Shown here: positions 18,438 to 27,078 of the stretch, piece by piece
How positions within the stretch are numbered: position 1 is the stretch's first letter
Layout: each line of letters opens with the position of its first letter
Source of the DNA: Chryseobacterium indologenes
GTDB lineage: Bacteria > Bacteroidota > Bacteroidia > Flavobacteriales > Weeksellaceae
DNA: 64,000 nt
Assembly: GCF_018362995.1 (NCBI RefSeq)
Contig: NZ_CP074372.1
Coordinates: 1,922,001 to 1,986,000 of the forward strand
Reading direction: 5' to 3'
The notes under the pieces: generated by a model
What the model saw: only the letters and a program-made list of their open reading frames with translations
Databases searched by the model: none
Told to the model about the DNA's origin: nothing
Position numbers and translations under genes: made by a program

Positions 18438-18865
18438 TGAACAGAGTATCTATAATAAATTCAAAAGAATTACAAACCTTAAAGGATATGAATGAGTATG
18501 TTTTCGTTAATTTCGCTTATGATAATGCTCTAAAAATAAGTTATTTTTACGATGAAATTAGGAAGAATGAAAAAATTAAGTTAATTAATTTATTTAATCA
18601 ATTAACAGGTATTGAAATTAGAGTAGATGATACCTTAGGTAAATTACACATAATTTTACTAAAATTATTAATCGATGGAAAAAAAGATAATATCGTTATT
18701 AGCAATGTTGGTTTCCATATGATATCATTTGAGTTTTTGATTGATAATTTGAAAAAAATCTTTGAACATCTAAAAGAATTAGTAAATAAAAATGTAATCA
18801 TAGTTGACTGTAATCTTAATAATCCTGAGGATATTAAATATTTAGAGCAATATTTCAAAGTTTAA
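18437..18865 (+). CDS. Probable cytoplasmic immunity protein
   Basis: A 142-residue protein without signal peptide, Lys/Asn/Ile-rich and mixed alpha/beta, of no family I know. Its ATG overlaps the TAA of the toxin cassette (TAATG), implying coupled translation. It is the only one of the four immunity candidates without a signal peptide. That fits a toxin acting in the cytoplasm, such as the ParB-like tip upstream. Function is inferred from position. Confidence 0.55.
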   Translation: MNRVSIINSKELQTLKDMNEYVFVNFAYDNALKISYFYDEIRKNEKIKLINLFNQLTGIEIRVDDTLGKLHIILLKLLIDGKKDNIVISNVGFHMISFEFLIDNLKKIFEHLKELVNKNVIIVDCNLNNPEDIKYLEQYFKV

Positions 18866-18950
18866 ACTCCGGAGGTTCGATTTTTAGCTCGTTCCATTGA
18901 ATATATACCCCTACCGCATTACGGTGGTGCGAGCGTTTCACTCGTGCCAT
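18866..18950 (+). repeat. Intergenic repeat-like block at a cassette junction
   Basis: Contains small imperfect inverted repeats (CTACCGCATTACGGTGG and GCGAGCGTTTCACTCG) and then joins RHS core coding sequence directly at YPFGLNH. Its style differs from the flanking AT-rich toxin DNA. It probably marks a past recombination or insertion junction. Confidence 0.45.
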
Positions 18951-20039
18951 AATTATCCGTTTGGACTCAACCATATTTCAGGAATGTTAGGAATATCCGG
19001 TTTCGGAAGTTACTATTCTTACAAATATAATGGTAAAGAGCTTCAGGAAACAGGAATGTTTGATTTCGGGACCAGGTTTTATATACCAGATCTTGGCAGA
19101 TGGGGAGTGATAGATCCTTTGGCAGAACAGTACCGAAGACTAACCCCTTATAATTATGCGGCAAACAACCCTATTATGTTCATCGATCCTGACGGAAGAA
19201 AGATCAAAGCTCCCAATAGTGAGAGCAGTGGAATGGCAGGGTATCAGCCAAGTGGAGGCATGCTTAATTATATAGGACCTGGCGATAGCAGCACTATTTC
19301 AGCTTTTATTGGCGCAGGTGATGGAATGGGGAGGTTTTTTGCTATGGCTGATAGTGGTGGAGGCGGTGAACCATCCTCTGGAGGGTTATCGTTTACAAGT
19401 ATGGGGGCGATTACTTTTGCTCAATCATATTTTGGAAGTGGAGGAAGTATTGGAGCCTTGTTTTCTATGGTTGAGCAATTAAAAAAAGCAGGCTGGAGTG
19501 ATCCTGTGAATACGATTGCAAGTTTTGAAGATTGGAATAAAATAATAAAAACAGATGAAATTTCAGGTCTTATCTCTAAACTATATTCTGTAGGAGGTTA
19601 TAAACCAGGGGATAGAGGAATTAAATTTATAGAAACTAAAAACTTTCTTTTCCATGGAAAATCTAATGGTTTTGACATTTTGGTAAACCTAGGTAAATCT
19701 CCAAGCGTGTTAGAGTATTCATTTATTATTGGTCACGAAGTAGGTCATTCTATAACTCATTACTTTAGAGATATATTCTTCGATACTATTAAATCCAATA
19801 AGAATAGCCCAACTGCTCGTGATGCTTTTAGCTACTTTTCGGAGTATATCTCCTACTCTTGGGAATCAAGAATAGGAAATCAAAACATAAAAGATCCGTT
19901 AGATTATACATATAGTAAGCATGGTGCGAAACAAATACCAGATATTTTTCGTTATCCAGAAGCTGCTATTAATAAATTTAACAATAACTTCAATATTATT
20001 ATGAAAGCATATCTAAATTGGAATAATAGTATAAAATAG
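18897..20039 (+). CDS. Orphan RHS cassette with HExxH zincin toxin tip
   Basis: RHS core homology begins at about 18953 (YPFGLNH). It continues through [13 protein letters not shown] and [12 protein letters not shown] to a unique tail. The nominal TTG start lies in the repeat block and there is no signal peptide, so it is probably a silent displaced C-terminus. The tail (about 165-380) carries IIGHEVGHS with His280, Glu281 and His284, a zinc-metallopeptidase motif. This tip is unlike the one in the full-length gene apart from the motif. The exported protein gene 4 nt downstream is its likely immunity partner. Confidence 0.7.
   Translation: MNIYPYRITVVRAFHSCHNYPFGLNHISGMLGISGFGSYYSYKYNGKELQETGMFDFGTRFYIPDLGRWGVIDPLAEQYRRLTPYNYAANNPIMFIDPDGRKIKAPNSESSGMAGYQPSGGMLNYIGPGDSSTISAFIGAGDGMGRFFAMADSGGGGEPSSGGLSFTSMGAITFAQSYFGSGGSIGALFSMVEQLKKAGWSDPVNTIASFEDWNKIIKTDEISGLISKLYSVGGYKPGDRGIKFIETKNFLFHGKSNGFDILVNLGKSPSVLEYSFIIGHEVGHSITHYFRDIFFDTIKSNKNSPTARDAFSYFSEYISYSWESRIGNQNIKDPLDYTYSKHGAKQIPDIFRYPEAAINKFNNNFNIIMKAYLNWNNSIK
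19185..19367 (+). repeat. RHS junction repeat, copy 3
   Basis: Near-identical to 16018-16197 and 17571-17750. Here the similarity to copy 1 also extends leftward through the core to about 19036, making this the longest stretch of homology to the full-length gene. Confidence 0.85.
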
Positions 20040-20043
20040 AAAA

Positions 20044-20751
20044 ATGAAAAAATATTTAGGATTATTAAGCTTACTAGTTAGTTTTGTTCTTCAATCACAA
20101 ATCAAGATTAACTATACCATTAAATCTCATGTAGAAACATATCAATTAACATTAAAAATTGATGTAGTTAATCTTACCGATGATAATTATTTACTTCCCT
20201 TTGATGTAAATGGATTTAAAGGATATTATGATTCAGAATACTGCGGTGTTTACAATGAAAAAGACTATCCTTACAATTTTTTTGCTCCCACAATAATGAT
20301 AAATAGGGATTATGATCAAAATTATCTCTATCCTGAATCTTCAAGAGGGCATTCAGATAGAGAATCGAAAGAAAACATAAAAACATTACAGGTAGTCGCA
20401 GATAAAGAATTTCATAAAATTAATAAATGGAAAAAAAAGCATCATTTTAATTCTTATGAGCATGCTTTTAAAAATTATTACATAACAAATAACTTATTAA
20501 TACTGAAGCCTCATGAAAAATATAGTTATGAAATTTCTGTAGATTTAAGTAACTTATTTAGAACAAATACTTCTTTTTTATATGATGCCTATTTTCTGGA
20601 ATTTTCTAGATATAACCTAGGGTTGCATCTTTGTATTACAGATGATGCATATCAATGGCTAACAAAAGAGCAGAAAAAGAAATTTGAAAAATATAAATTC
20701 TTTTTAGGAACGATTAAAAGTAATAGTATTTCGTTTGAAGCTTATAAATAA
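20044..20751 (+). CDS. Probable exported immunity protein
   Basis: A 235-residue protein with a signal peptide (about 1-19, ending LQSQ), then a mostly beta region followed by a charged helical part. No family is recognised. It lies 4 nt after the zincin cassette and before a strong terminator, as expected for its immunity gene. Confidence 0.55.
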   Translation: MKKYLGLLSLLVSFVLQSQIKINYTIKSHVETYQLTLKIDVVNLTDDNYLLPFDVNGFKGYYDSEYCGVYNEKDYPYNFFAPTIMINRDYDQNYLYPESSRGHSDRESKENIKTLQVVADKEFHKINKWKKKHHFNSYEHAFKNYYITNNLLILKPHEKYSYEISVDLSNLFRTNTSFLYDAYFLEFSRYNLGLHLCITDDAYQWLTKEQKKKFEKYKFFLGTIKSNSISFEAYK

Positions 20752-20824
20752 CAAATATTTCACTACTATTTAAATAAAGCCATTACAAGATTAGTGGGTA
20801 ATGTTCCAAACATGTTGCTAATAA

Positions 20825-20853
20825 AATAGAGTATTGAAAATCAATACTCTATT
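20825..20853 (+). terminator. Strong hairpin terminator after immunity gene 3
   Basis: 13-bp stem AATAGAGTATTGA / TCAATACTCTATT with an AAA loop and T-run. It is the twin of 17358-17386, with related sequence before it (TAATGTTC and ATGTTG). Confidence 0.8.
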
Positions 20854-21115
20854 TTTAAAAACATTAGTAAAAATGTAAAGTTGAGTTAATATTGTGGATA
20901 GCAAGAGCAGAAGAAAAGAGAAAATAGGTCATTTAAAATATTGAAGATCATACAAGGTGTTTCAGAAGTGTTGGTAAAAGATAGAATATTTTACCATATA
21001 CATACCATTTGGGATATGTACGCCTCAGTTATTTTAAAATACCAATGGCAGCACAGAAGCTCTTGAAGAAAACAATTATTATCCTTTTGGATTAAAGCAT
21101 TGGGGATATAATAAT

Positions 21116-22162
21116 GTGGGAGGAAACCCATCTTATAATTATCAATACAACGGTAAGGAATTACAAAAGGAAACCGGCTGGAATGATTACGGGGCCAGGA
21201 TGTATATGCCGGATTTGGGAAGATGGGGAACCACAGATCCATTAGCGGAAGCATTTAGGAGATTTAGCCCTTATCACTATGGAGCTGATAATCCTGTGAT
21301 GTTTACAGATCCGGATGGGATGAGAAATAAACCATATGATGGAGGGTTAGAAATTAGTGTACCTGATGGCTCATGGTGGTTTGCAGGAGGAAGTGGAAAT
21401 TTCACCTCAGGATATATAGAGAATAACTGGATTGGTAAACGAACCGGTGGGGGATCTACAGCAACTAACATCATCCTGAATTTTTTAAGGGGAGATGCTG
21501 GGCATGTTGGTAATTTCGTTAATAGCGATTTTGAAAAAAACGGTTGGCATGTAATTGATGCTTCAAGCTTAAAAGATGCTTTGGAAAAATTAATAGCATA
21601 TCTGGGACAAAATCTTGCCGACAACATTTTTATTAATGCACATGGTTTACAAAGTCTACGTTATGTATTTGATGAAAAAGGAGAAGTAATTCCTGATTCA
21701 AATTCTGAGACGGGATATAGAATGACAGGAGATACAGGCTTTTATACAAATCTTAAAACTGAAAAAATCCTAGGGAGTCATATGCAACAGTATACATCTG
21801 ATAAAAGTAAATTGGCTGCGGAAACAAGAAACAGTATAGAAAGTCTCATCGGGATTGCCAAATATGTTAAGGATGGCAAAAATCTGATTATGGGATCATG
21901 TTTGTCCGTGAGATATGATGATCTTTTTGGTACAGGAATTTCCTCAATTGCTACATCAAGAGATGTTTTTGTGAATAGAGACTATTCAAGTAACTATATT
22001 GCTAAAGGTCAAAAAAATATTCCATTTCAAAATTTTATAAATTATAATCAAACTTCTGAGGAAAGATATCTCAAGGGTTGGGTTTGGTATAGAGATGGAG
22101 TAGCTACTCAAAGAAATTTTAATATTATAATGACAAAATATGGAGTTAAAACAATTAAATAA
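21116..22162 (+). CDS. Orphan RHS cassette with caspase-like (clan CD) toxin tip
   Basis: The frame is open from 21038 and already encodes the RHS core (NTNGSTEALEENNYYPFG) before the nominal GTG at 21116. It then gives YQYNGKELQKE, GARMYMPDLGRWG and FTDPDG. There is no signal peptide or promoter, so it is probably a silent C-terminal cassette. The core differs from the other copies and lacks the KIKAPNSES seam. The tail has NIFINAHG (His176) and LIMGSC (Cys262), each after a hydrophobic strand. That is the His-Gly/Cys dyad layout of clan CD cysteine peptidases (caspase, CHAT and C80 types). The downstream gene overlaps by 23 nt. Peptidase activity is inferred from the motif only. Confidence 0.7.
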   Translation: MGGNPSYNYQYNGKELQKETGWNDYGARMYMPDLGRWGTTDPLAEAFRRFSPYHYGADNPVMFTDPDGMRNKPYDGGLEISVPDGSWWFAGGSGNFTSGYIENNWIGKRTGGGSTATNIILNFLRGDAGHVGNFVNSDFEKNGWHVIDASSLKDALEKLIAYLGQNLADNIFINAHGLQSLRYVFDEKGEVIPDSNSETGYRMTGDTGFYTNLKTEKILGSHMQQYTSDKSKLAAETRNSIESLIGIAKYVKDGKNLIMGSCLSVRYDDLFGTGISSIATSRDVFVNRDYSSNYIAKGQKNIPFQNFINYNQTSEERYLKGWVWYRDGVATQRNFNIIMTKYGVKTIK

Positions 22163-22805
22163 AATAATAATATTGGTGGTCTTTACTATCAGTGTAAATG
22201 CCTTCTCTCAATTGAAAATGATTGATATAGAAAATAAAAAATTTTCTATTAATTCAAAAACACAAAAACAAAATCTTATAAAAATATCTGATGATAACAA
22301 CTATAGTATTTATTATATATTAAATAGAAAAGATTTTCATTTAAAAAAAGAATTAGGAACTAATGGCATTGCAAAGATTATCTTCTTTTCTAAAAAATAT
22401 AATAAAGGTATACTTGCTAATTTTGAACAGATGATATTTCATACCAAAACAAATGTCTATAATTTCAGTTTGCGTACCGGTTCTCACGATAACTATATGT
22501 TTGTTTCTTCAATGGCTATACTAGATAAAGATTTCAATTACGAGTATTTTATAAAATATCATTACATGCCACTACCACCACCAAAAAATGAAATTTATAA
22601 AGCGTGGATTACCATACAAGACACTCGAAATTTTTGTAATGTAACAGACATTGATCTAAAAGGAAATATTGTTTACGAAAATATAGATGATATTTTAAGT
22701 AATATTTCAAAGGTTCCTAAAGAGAATATCTCTGAAAAAAAATGTAATCCTGTAATTTATGATATTGATCTAAAAGATTTTTTTCCTGAAAAGATTATCA
22801 AATAA
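22140..22805 (+). CDS. Probable exported immunity protein
   Basis: A 221-residue protein with a signal peptide (about 1-24, ending AFSQ). No known domain is recognised. It overlaps the end of the caspase-like cassette, so the two are translationally coupled and likely form a toxin-immunity pair. Two strong hairpins follow and close the RHS region. Confidence 0.55.
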   Translation: MELKQLNKIIILVVFTISVNAFSQLKMIDIENKKFSINSKTQKQNLIKISDDNNYSIYYILNRKDFHLKKELGTNGIAKIIFFSKKYNKGILANFEQMIFHTKTNVYNFSLRTGSHDNYMFVSSMAILDKDFNYEYFIKYHYMPLPPPKNEIYKAWITIQDTRNFCNVTDIDLKGNIVYENIDDILSNISKVPKENISEKKCNPVIYDIDLKDFFPEKIIK

Positions 22806-22830
22806 ATTTTTAACTAGAAATATTATCCAC

Positions 22831-22856
22831 AAAACCATTGCAATAGCAATGGTTTT
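22831..22856 (+). terminator. Hairpin terminator
   Basis: 11-bp perfect stem AAAACCATTGC / GCAATGGTTTT with a 4-nt loop, followed by T-rich sequence, 25 nt after the last immunity gene. Confidence 0.75.
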
Positions 22857-22935
22857 TGAATTATCTAGATATTTCAAATATGCAATTTCTATTTATTAGC
22901 GGAACTTAAGAAATAAAAATTTTAATAAATGTATC

Positions 22936-22968
22936 AAAAACAGGTAATCTATAGGATTACCTGTTTTT
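22936..22968 (+). terminator. Second hairpin terminator
   Basis: 14-bp perfect stem AAAAACAGGTAATC / GATTACCTGTTTTT with a 5-nt loop, followed by ATTTTT. With the preceding hairpin it insulates the acyltransferase gene. The rest of the spacer to 23248 shows no coding frame I can support. Confidence 0.8.
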
Positions 22969-23248
22969 ATTTTTCCTAGTAAAAATGCTTAAGATAATTT
23001 AAATATGAATGTGGCAGATCTGTTGGTGGAAATGCTGGATTATAAAATACAGAAGAACAAGTTGTAAAAAATCTATTTTTGGAGCAGAATTGAATGTAAA
23101 TATTAGAAATATAATTACGATTTTCTTTTACAATTGACACATTATTCCCTAACTCCTAAGCCCTTCATAATACTTTAACAAGCATTATACCCATTCCCCA
23201 GATAAATTTTCGTTCTTTTGCAAAAAGTTTTAATTTTTAAATAATCGC

Positions 23249-24391
23249 ATGTCGAAGTTTGATGAAATACGGTATTTTCATGATCATGAAGTGAATGAAA
23301 GATTGCAGAGTGTAGCCCGTGATCCTATGATGAAAGCACTGATGAACTTTACTTTTCCCGGTGTGGATGAGCAGGTCTGGCTGGAACAGTTTAAAGAGAT
23401 CCACTCTATAAGTGATTTTCAGCATCATTTTGTAGCGCATACCGTTCGTCAGATCCTTGCGAAAAGTTCTGAAGGATTAACGACCTCAGGCTTCGATAAA
23501 CTGGATAAAAACACTCCATACCTTTACATTTCAAATCACAGAGATATTGTACTGGATACTTCCCTGCTTAATCTGGCTCTTCTGGAAAGCGGCCATATTA
23601 TGACTGCTTCAGCCATTGGGGATAATCTTGTGAAAAGAAACTTCTTGAATGTATTGGCTAAGCTGAACCGTAACTTTTTGGTTCAAAGAGGACTGTCGCT
23701 TCGTGATCAGCTTAAAAGTTCACAAACGATGTCTGAGTATATTGATCATCAATTGCATCACGAAAACCGCTCTGTATGGATCGCCCAGCGTGAAGGCCGT
23801 ACCAAAGACGGTAATGATGCCACTCAACAAGGGGTTTTAAAAATGCTTGCTATGGCATCAGGAGATCAGTCAGTGATAGAGTATTTTAAAACCTTAAAGA
23901 TTGTTCCTGTATCTATTTCTTACGAATATGATCCTACGGATTCTTTGAAAATGCCTCAGCTTCTGGCACAGCACAGGGATGAGGAATACATCAAAGGTAA
24001 AAATGAAGACTTTACCACCATGCTCAGCGGAATATTAGGGCAAAAGAAACGAATTCATCTGCATGCCGGTAATGTTATTGACACAGAACTGGATGAAATT
24101 GCCACTACGATTGAGAATAAAAACAAACAATTGCAGGCCGTTGCACAGGTGATTGACCATTCTATCATTAAGAATTATAAGCTTTGGCCGACAAAATATA
24201 TTGCCTACGATCTGATTCATCATACAGATACCTATGCTTCACAATATACTGAACAGGAGAAACAGTTGTTTATCCGAAGACTTGAGATGCGTATAGACCC
24301 GTCAGATCTCGTTTCTAAGGAGTATTTCCTGGCGATGTATGCCAATCCTTTAGTGAATAAACTGAAGCTTGAAGAAGGTTTTGAAGGATAG
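23249..24391 (+). CDS. Glycerolipid acyltransferase-like protein (PlsC-type)
   Basis: A 380-residue protein predicted to move acyl chains onto glycerophosphate-type acceptors. It has an acyltransferase block ISNHRDIVLD (about 91-100). The usual motif is HX4D; here the aspartates sit two and six residues after the His. It also has a second block AQREGRTKDG (about 178-187), equivalent to the PEGTRS motif. No signal peptide or clear membrane helix is seen, so it may be membrane-peripheral. The long C-terminal extension is usual for the Bacteroidetes members. Substrate is not determined by sequence. Confidence 0.8.
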   Translation: MSKFDEIRYFHDHEVNERLQSVARDPMMKALMNFTFPGVDEQVWLEQFKEIHSISDFQHHFVAHTVRQILAKSSEGLTTSGFDKLDKNTPYLYISNHRDIVLDTSLLNLALLESGHIMTASAIGDNLVKRNFLNVLAKLNRNFLVQRGLSLRDQLKSSQTMSEYIDHQLHHENRSVWIAQREGRTKDGNDATQQGVLKMLAMASGDQSVIEYFKTLKIVPVSISYEYDPTDSLKMPQLLAQHRDEEYIKGKNEDFTTMLSGILGQKKRIHLHAGNVIDTELDEIATTIENKNKQLQAVAQVIDHSIIKNYKLWPTKYIAYDLIHHTDTYASQYTEQEKQLFIRRLEMRIDPSDLVSKEYFLAMYANPLVNKLKLEEGFEG

Positions 24392-24444
24392 TTTACGATA
24401 AGAAAGAGACCGTCTCATAAGCTAAATCATTTGACTGCCATTTT

Positions 24445-24482
24445 ACGAAGGAAGAATTTTATTAATGAGATTCTTCCTTCGT
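24445..24482. repeat. Palindromic spacer element, possible bidirectional terminator
   Basis: Perfect 13-bp arms ACGAAGGAAGAAT / ATTCTTCCTTCGT around a 12-nt loop, between convergent genes ending at 24391 and 24526. The sequence style matches dispersed flavobacterial palindromes. Confidence 0.6.
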
Positions 24483-24525
24483 CAGAATGACACTTTAGAG
24501 AAAGTCTCTTAAATCCAACAGATTT

Positions 24526-25575
24526 TTATTTAGACTGTGACATAGAGTCTGCTTCTATAATGGCATCTGCAAATGCTTTTGGAGCTTCCTGTGGTAAATT
24601 GTGTCCAATTCCTCCTGTCAGGGTATGATGGGCATATTTTCCTGTATATCTGGAAGCGTAACTTTCCGGGGCAGGAAACGCCGCTCCGTTGGCATCACCT
24701 TCCAGGGTCACTGTTGGGACTGTAATGGAAGGAGATTTTGCCAGTTTAGCTTCAAGCGCATCATATTGTTTTTCTCCTTTCGCCAATCCCAGGCGCCAGC
24801 GGTAATTGTGGATCACAATATCAACATGGTCAGGGTTATTGAATGCTGCGGCAGAGCGTTCGTAGGTCTGGTCATCAAAAGCCCATTTTGGTGAAGCCGT
24901 TTTCCAGATCAGTTTATTAAATGCTGCTGTATTGGCTTTATACCCCTTGTACCCTCTTTCAGTTGAAAAATAATACTGATACCACCATAAAAATTCAGCA
25001 TTTGGAGGGAGAGGTTTTTCGTTGGCCTTTGGACTTCCAATTAAATATCCGCTTACGGCAACCAGACCTGTACAACGTTCTGGCCACAATGCCGCCATAA
25101 TATCCGCTGTTCTTGCTCCCCAGTCAAAACCGCCAATGATCGCTTTATCAATTTTCAGGGCATCCATAAAAGCAATGATATCCAATGCAACAGCACTCTG
25201 CTGACCGTTTCGTTTTGTATTGGGTGAAACAAAGGTCGTTGTGCCGTAGCCTCTTAAATAAGGGACCAAAACACGGTACCCTTTTTCAGCAAGGATAGCT
25301 GAAGATTGTTCAAAACTGTGGATATCATAGGGCCATCCATGAAGAAGAATGACAGGTTTCCCATTTTCAGGCCCTACTTCTGCATAACCTACATCCAGCA
25401 GCCCTGCTCGGATTTTCTTTGTATTCTGGAAAGCTGATCTGACAGCTGTATTTTCTGAATCTTTCCCGCCAGTGGTATAAGTCTGTGCTTTAAGAGACCA
25501 TAATCCCATTCCTATAAAAATGACTAGGGATAAAACAGCCTGTATTTTTTTACTGAAGTTCAATGTAGTATTCAT
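24526..25575 (-). CDS. Exported alpha/beta hydrolase of the epoxide hydrolase/dehalogenase type
   Basis: A 349-residue hydrolase started at ATG 25575, because this puts a signal peptide (about 1-31, ending LKAQ) at the front; the frame extends further upstream without reason. The oxyanion HG motif is in LLHGWPYD. The nucleophile elbow reads GGFDWGAR, so the nucleophile is Asp rather than Ser, as in epoxide hydrolases and haloalkane dehalogenases. The catalytic His is in GGIGHNLP near the end. A cap domain with WWYQYYF lies between. The product is probably periplasmic. Exact substrate is unknown. Confidence 0.85.
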   Translation of the reverse strand: MNTTLNFSKKIQAVLSLVIFIGMGLWSLKAQTYTTGGKDSENTAVRSAFQNTKKIRAGLLDVGYAEVGPENGKPVILLHGWPYDIHSFEQSSAILAEKGYRVLVPYLRGYGTTTFVSPNTKRNGQQSAVALDIIAFMDALKIDKAIIGGFDWGARTADIMAALWPERCTGLVAVSGYLIGSPKANEKPLPPNAEFLWWYQYYFSTERGYKGYKANTAAFNKLIWKTASPKWAFDDQTYERSAAAFNNPDHVDIVIHNYRWRLGLAKGEKQYDALEAKLAKSPSITVPTVTLEGDANGAAFPAPESYASRYTGKYAHHTLTGGIGHNLPQEAPKAFADAIIEADSMSQSK

Positions 25576-25772
25576 AATCGTGATGTTTTGTGATAGTAAA
25601 ATTATGATATAACAGAGCCAGGAATAAGTGTAAATACTTTGAACAGGCCATATTGAACGTTGAATGCTGATTTTCGGGCGGTAAACCGGACAGCAGAATA
25701 CATAAAGATGTCTAGCATTAGTATTAAATATGCAAAACATAATTCATCTTCAGGCAGTTTTCCCAAAAACAT

Positions 25773-25780
25773 TATCTTCG
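25773..25780 (+). promoter_or_regulatory. Candidate promoter box for the lipoprotein gene
   Basis: TATCTTCG differs from TAnnTTTG by one base and lies 21 nt before ATG 25802. No clear -33 box is visible. Confidence 0.35.
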
Positions 25781-25801
25781 TACCTGAAAAAAATTGACAA
25801 A

Positions 25802-26347
25802 ATGAAGAAAATAATATTTCTGGCTTCGGCTGTCCTTGTTCTCAATTCATGTGTGGTAAGAACGGCTACAAAAGTAGTATCGGGAGCTGTAAGCTTAAGT
25901 TATAAAGCCGTAAAAGGAACGGTAAACGGAATCAGCTGGGCGGTAAGCAAAGCGAAGGGGAAAATTGATGAAGACCGTCTTGACGGAACCTGGAAAGTGG
26001 TAGGGGTTTACCGCGGTTCTTTCGAGGATTTTTCAAAAGATCAGAACCCTGACGGCTCATTCACTTCAGAATGTACGGAAGGTTTTGATCAAATTATTTT
26101 TAAGGCTAAAAAGTCTAAATTCAAACCGGTACACTGCAGTTCACAGGATGAAGACTGGGTAAAATATTCTTTGGAGTTTGGAAAAAATCCTTCAACAAAA
26201 GAAAAGGAGAATTATATAGAATACAATTCCAACAATTATATCTCTGTCATAGATGCCAATAATAAAACTATGATTCTGGAAGGAAACCTGATGCCTAAGC
26301 TGGCATTTTCCGGAGCTAAGCTTTATCTTCTGGAAAAAGTAAAATAG
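25802..26347 (+). CDS. Lipoprotein of unknown function
   Basis: 181 residues starting at ATG 25802. The upstream part of the frame is not needed, because this start gives a proper lipoprotein signal with lipobox LNSC (Cys about 17). A helical stretch (about 25-55) is followed by a lipocalin-like beta region starting RLDGTWKVVG and ending LYLLEK. That pattern is common in small Bacteroidetes lipoproteins. It converges on the DUF3592 gene, with 18 nt between stops. Function is unknown. Confidence 0.75.
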   Translation: MKKIIFLASAVLVLNSCVVRTATKVVSGAVSLSYKAVKGTVNGISWAVSKAKGKIDEDRLDGTWKVVGVYRGSFEDFSKDQNPDGSFTSECTEGFDQIIFKAKKSKFKPVHCSSQDEDWVKYSLEFGKNPSTKEKENYIEYNSNNYISVIDANNKTMILEGNLMPKLAFSGAKLYLLEKVK

Positions 26348-26365
26348 AAATAAGGAAGGAAGAGG

Positions 26366-26794
26366 TTATTTTAAAAACTGGGCTGCAATAAAATAACCTC
26401 CTCCTATCACCAGTAATGGCAATGCAATAGAAATCAATATTAAAGGCCAGGCAAAAATTCTGAAATACGTATATAATTCTACGGAAGAAGGGTCATCCGG
26501 ATCATAGATAACGGTCTCCGTCTCTCCTACTGACCAGGCTGAAGGATTGGTACCTTCCGGCAGTTCGTAGGTATATTCAATATTATTCCGGGTACGAAAG
26601 GTAAAGAGGGGGCTAAATACTTCCCCATCCGAATCATATACCCGTAATGAGGTAACGGTTGCCGTTGACCTTTCTGCTTTCTTTAAGAATGAAAGGGTAT
26701 TTCTGAAACTCAGCAATGCTGCAACAAACAGCACTATTCCTGCACCGAGAATTAAATAATATTGCCACATAACTTTCTTTTTATTTCTGATCAT
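26366..26794 (-). CDS. DUF3592-type membrane protein
   Basis: 142 residues with two membrane segments (about 12-30 and 112-135). They flank a soluble beta domain with ATVTSLRVYDSDGE, PLFTF and VIYDPDDPS, the typical DUF3592 order. An alternative start at Met9 would also leave both helices intact. Function of the family is not established. Confidence 0.8.
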   Translation of the reverse strand: MIRNKKKVMWQYYLILGAGIVLFVAALLSFRNTLSFLKKAERSTATVTSLRVYDSDGEVFSPLFTFRTRNNIEYTYELPEGTNPSAWSVGETETVIYDPDDPSSVELYTYFRIFAWPLILISIALPLLVIGGGYFIAAQFLK

Positions 26795-26885
26795 ACCTAT
26801 TGTATCCTGAAAACAAACTTTTATATACTTTACTTATTTTCAGATTGATACCCGAATATACAAAGATTTATCACAGCATGAATAG

Positions 26886-27040
26886 TTATTTGGTTTCTAT
26901 CTCCACAATTTTACGCTCCCCGATCTCCAAAATAATGAAGAACCCGTATTTCATAGGCTCTACAGTCATCATCTGCATTGGTAAATATCACAATTCCCTT
27001 TCCTGAATCGGGTAATATAATGACAATGCACCTGCTCTCA
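26886..27040 (-). pseudogene. Decayed 3' end of a beta-lactamase-family hydrolase
   Basis: The reverse strand reads RCIVIILPDSGKGIVIFTN, then DD...VLHYFGDRG, then after a one-base frameshift RKIVEIETK-stop. This aligns with the last about 50 residues of the intact hydrolase at 28228-29715 (RCIAIVLPNSGKGIVIFTN...KIIKIETK). DNA identity is about three quarters by eye. Nothing upstream of this tail remains, so it is a relic of a second copy. Confidence 0.8.
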
Positions 27041-27078
27041 TTTATTTTGAAAGCAGGGATTTTCTGTTTATTTTGCGG

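Noticed and set aside
24526..25740. 404-residue version of the alpha/beta hydrolase
   Set aside because: The first 55 residues look random and precede a normal signal peptide at ATG 25575.
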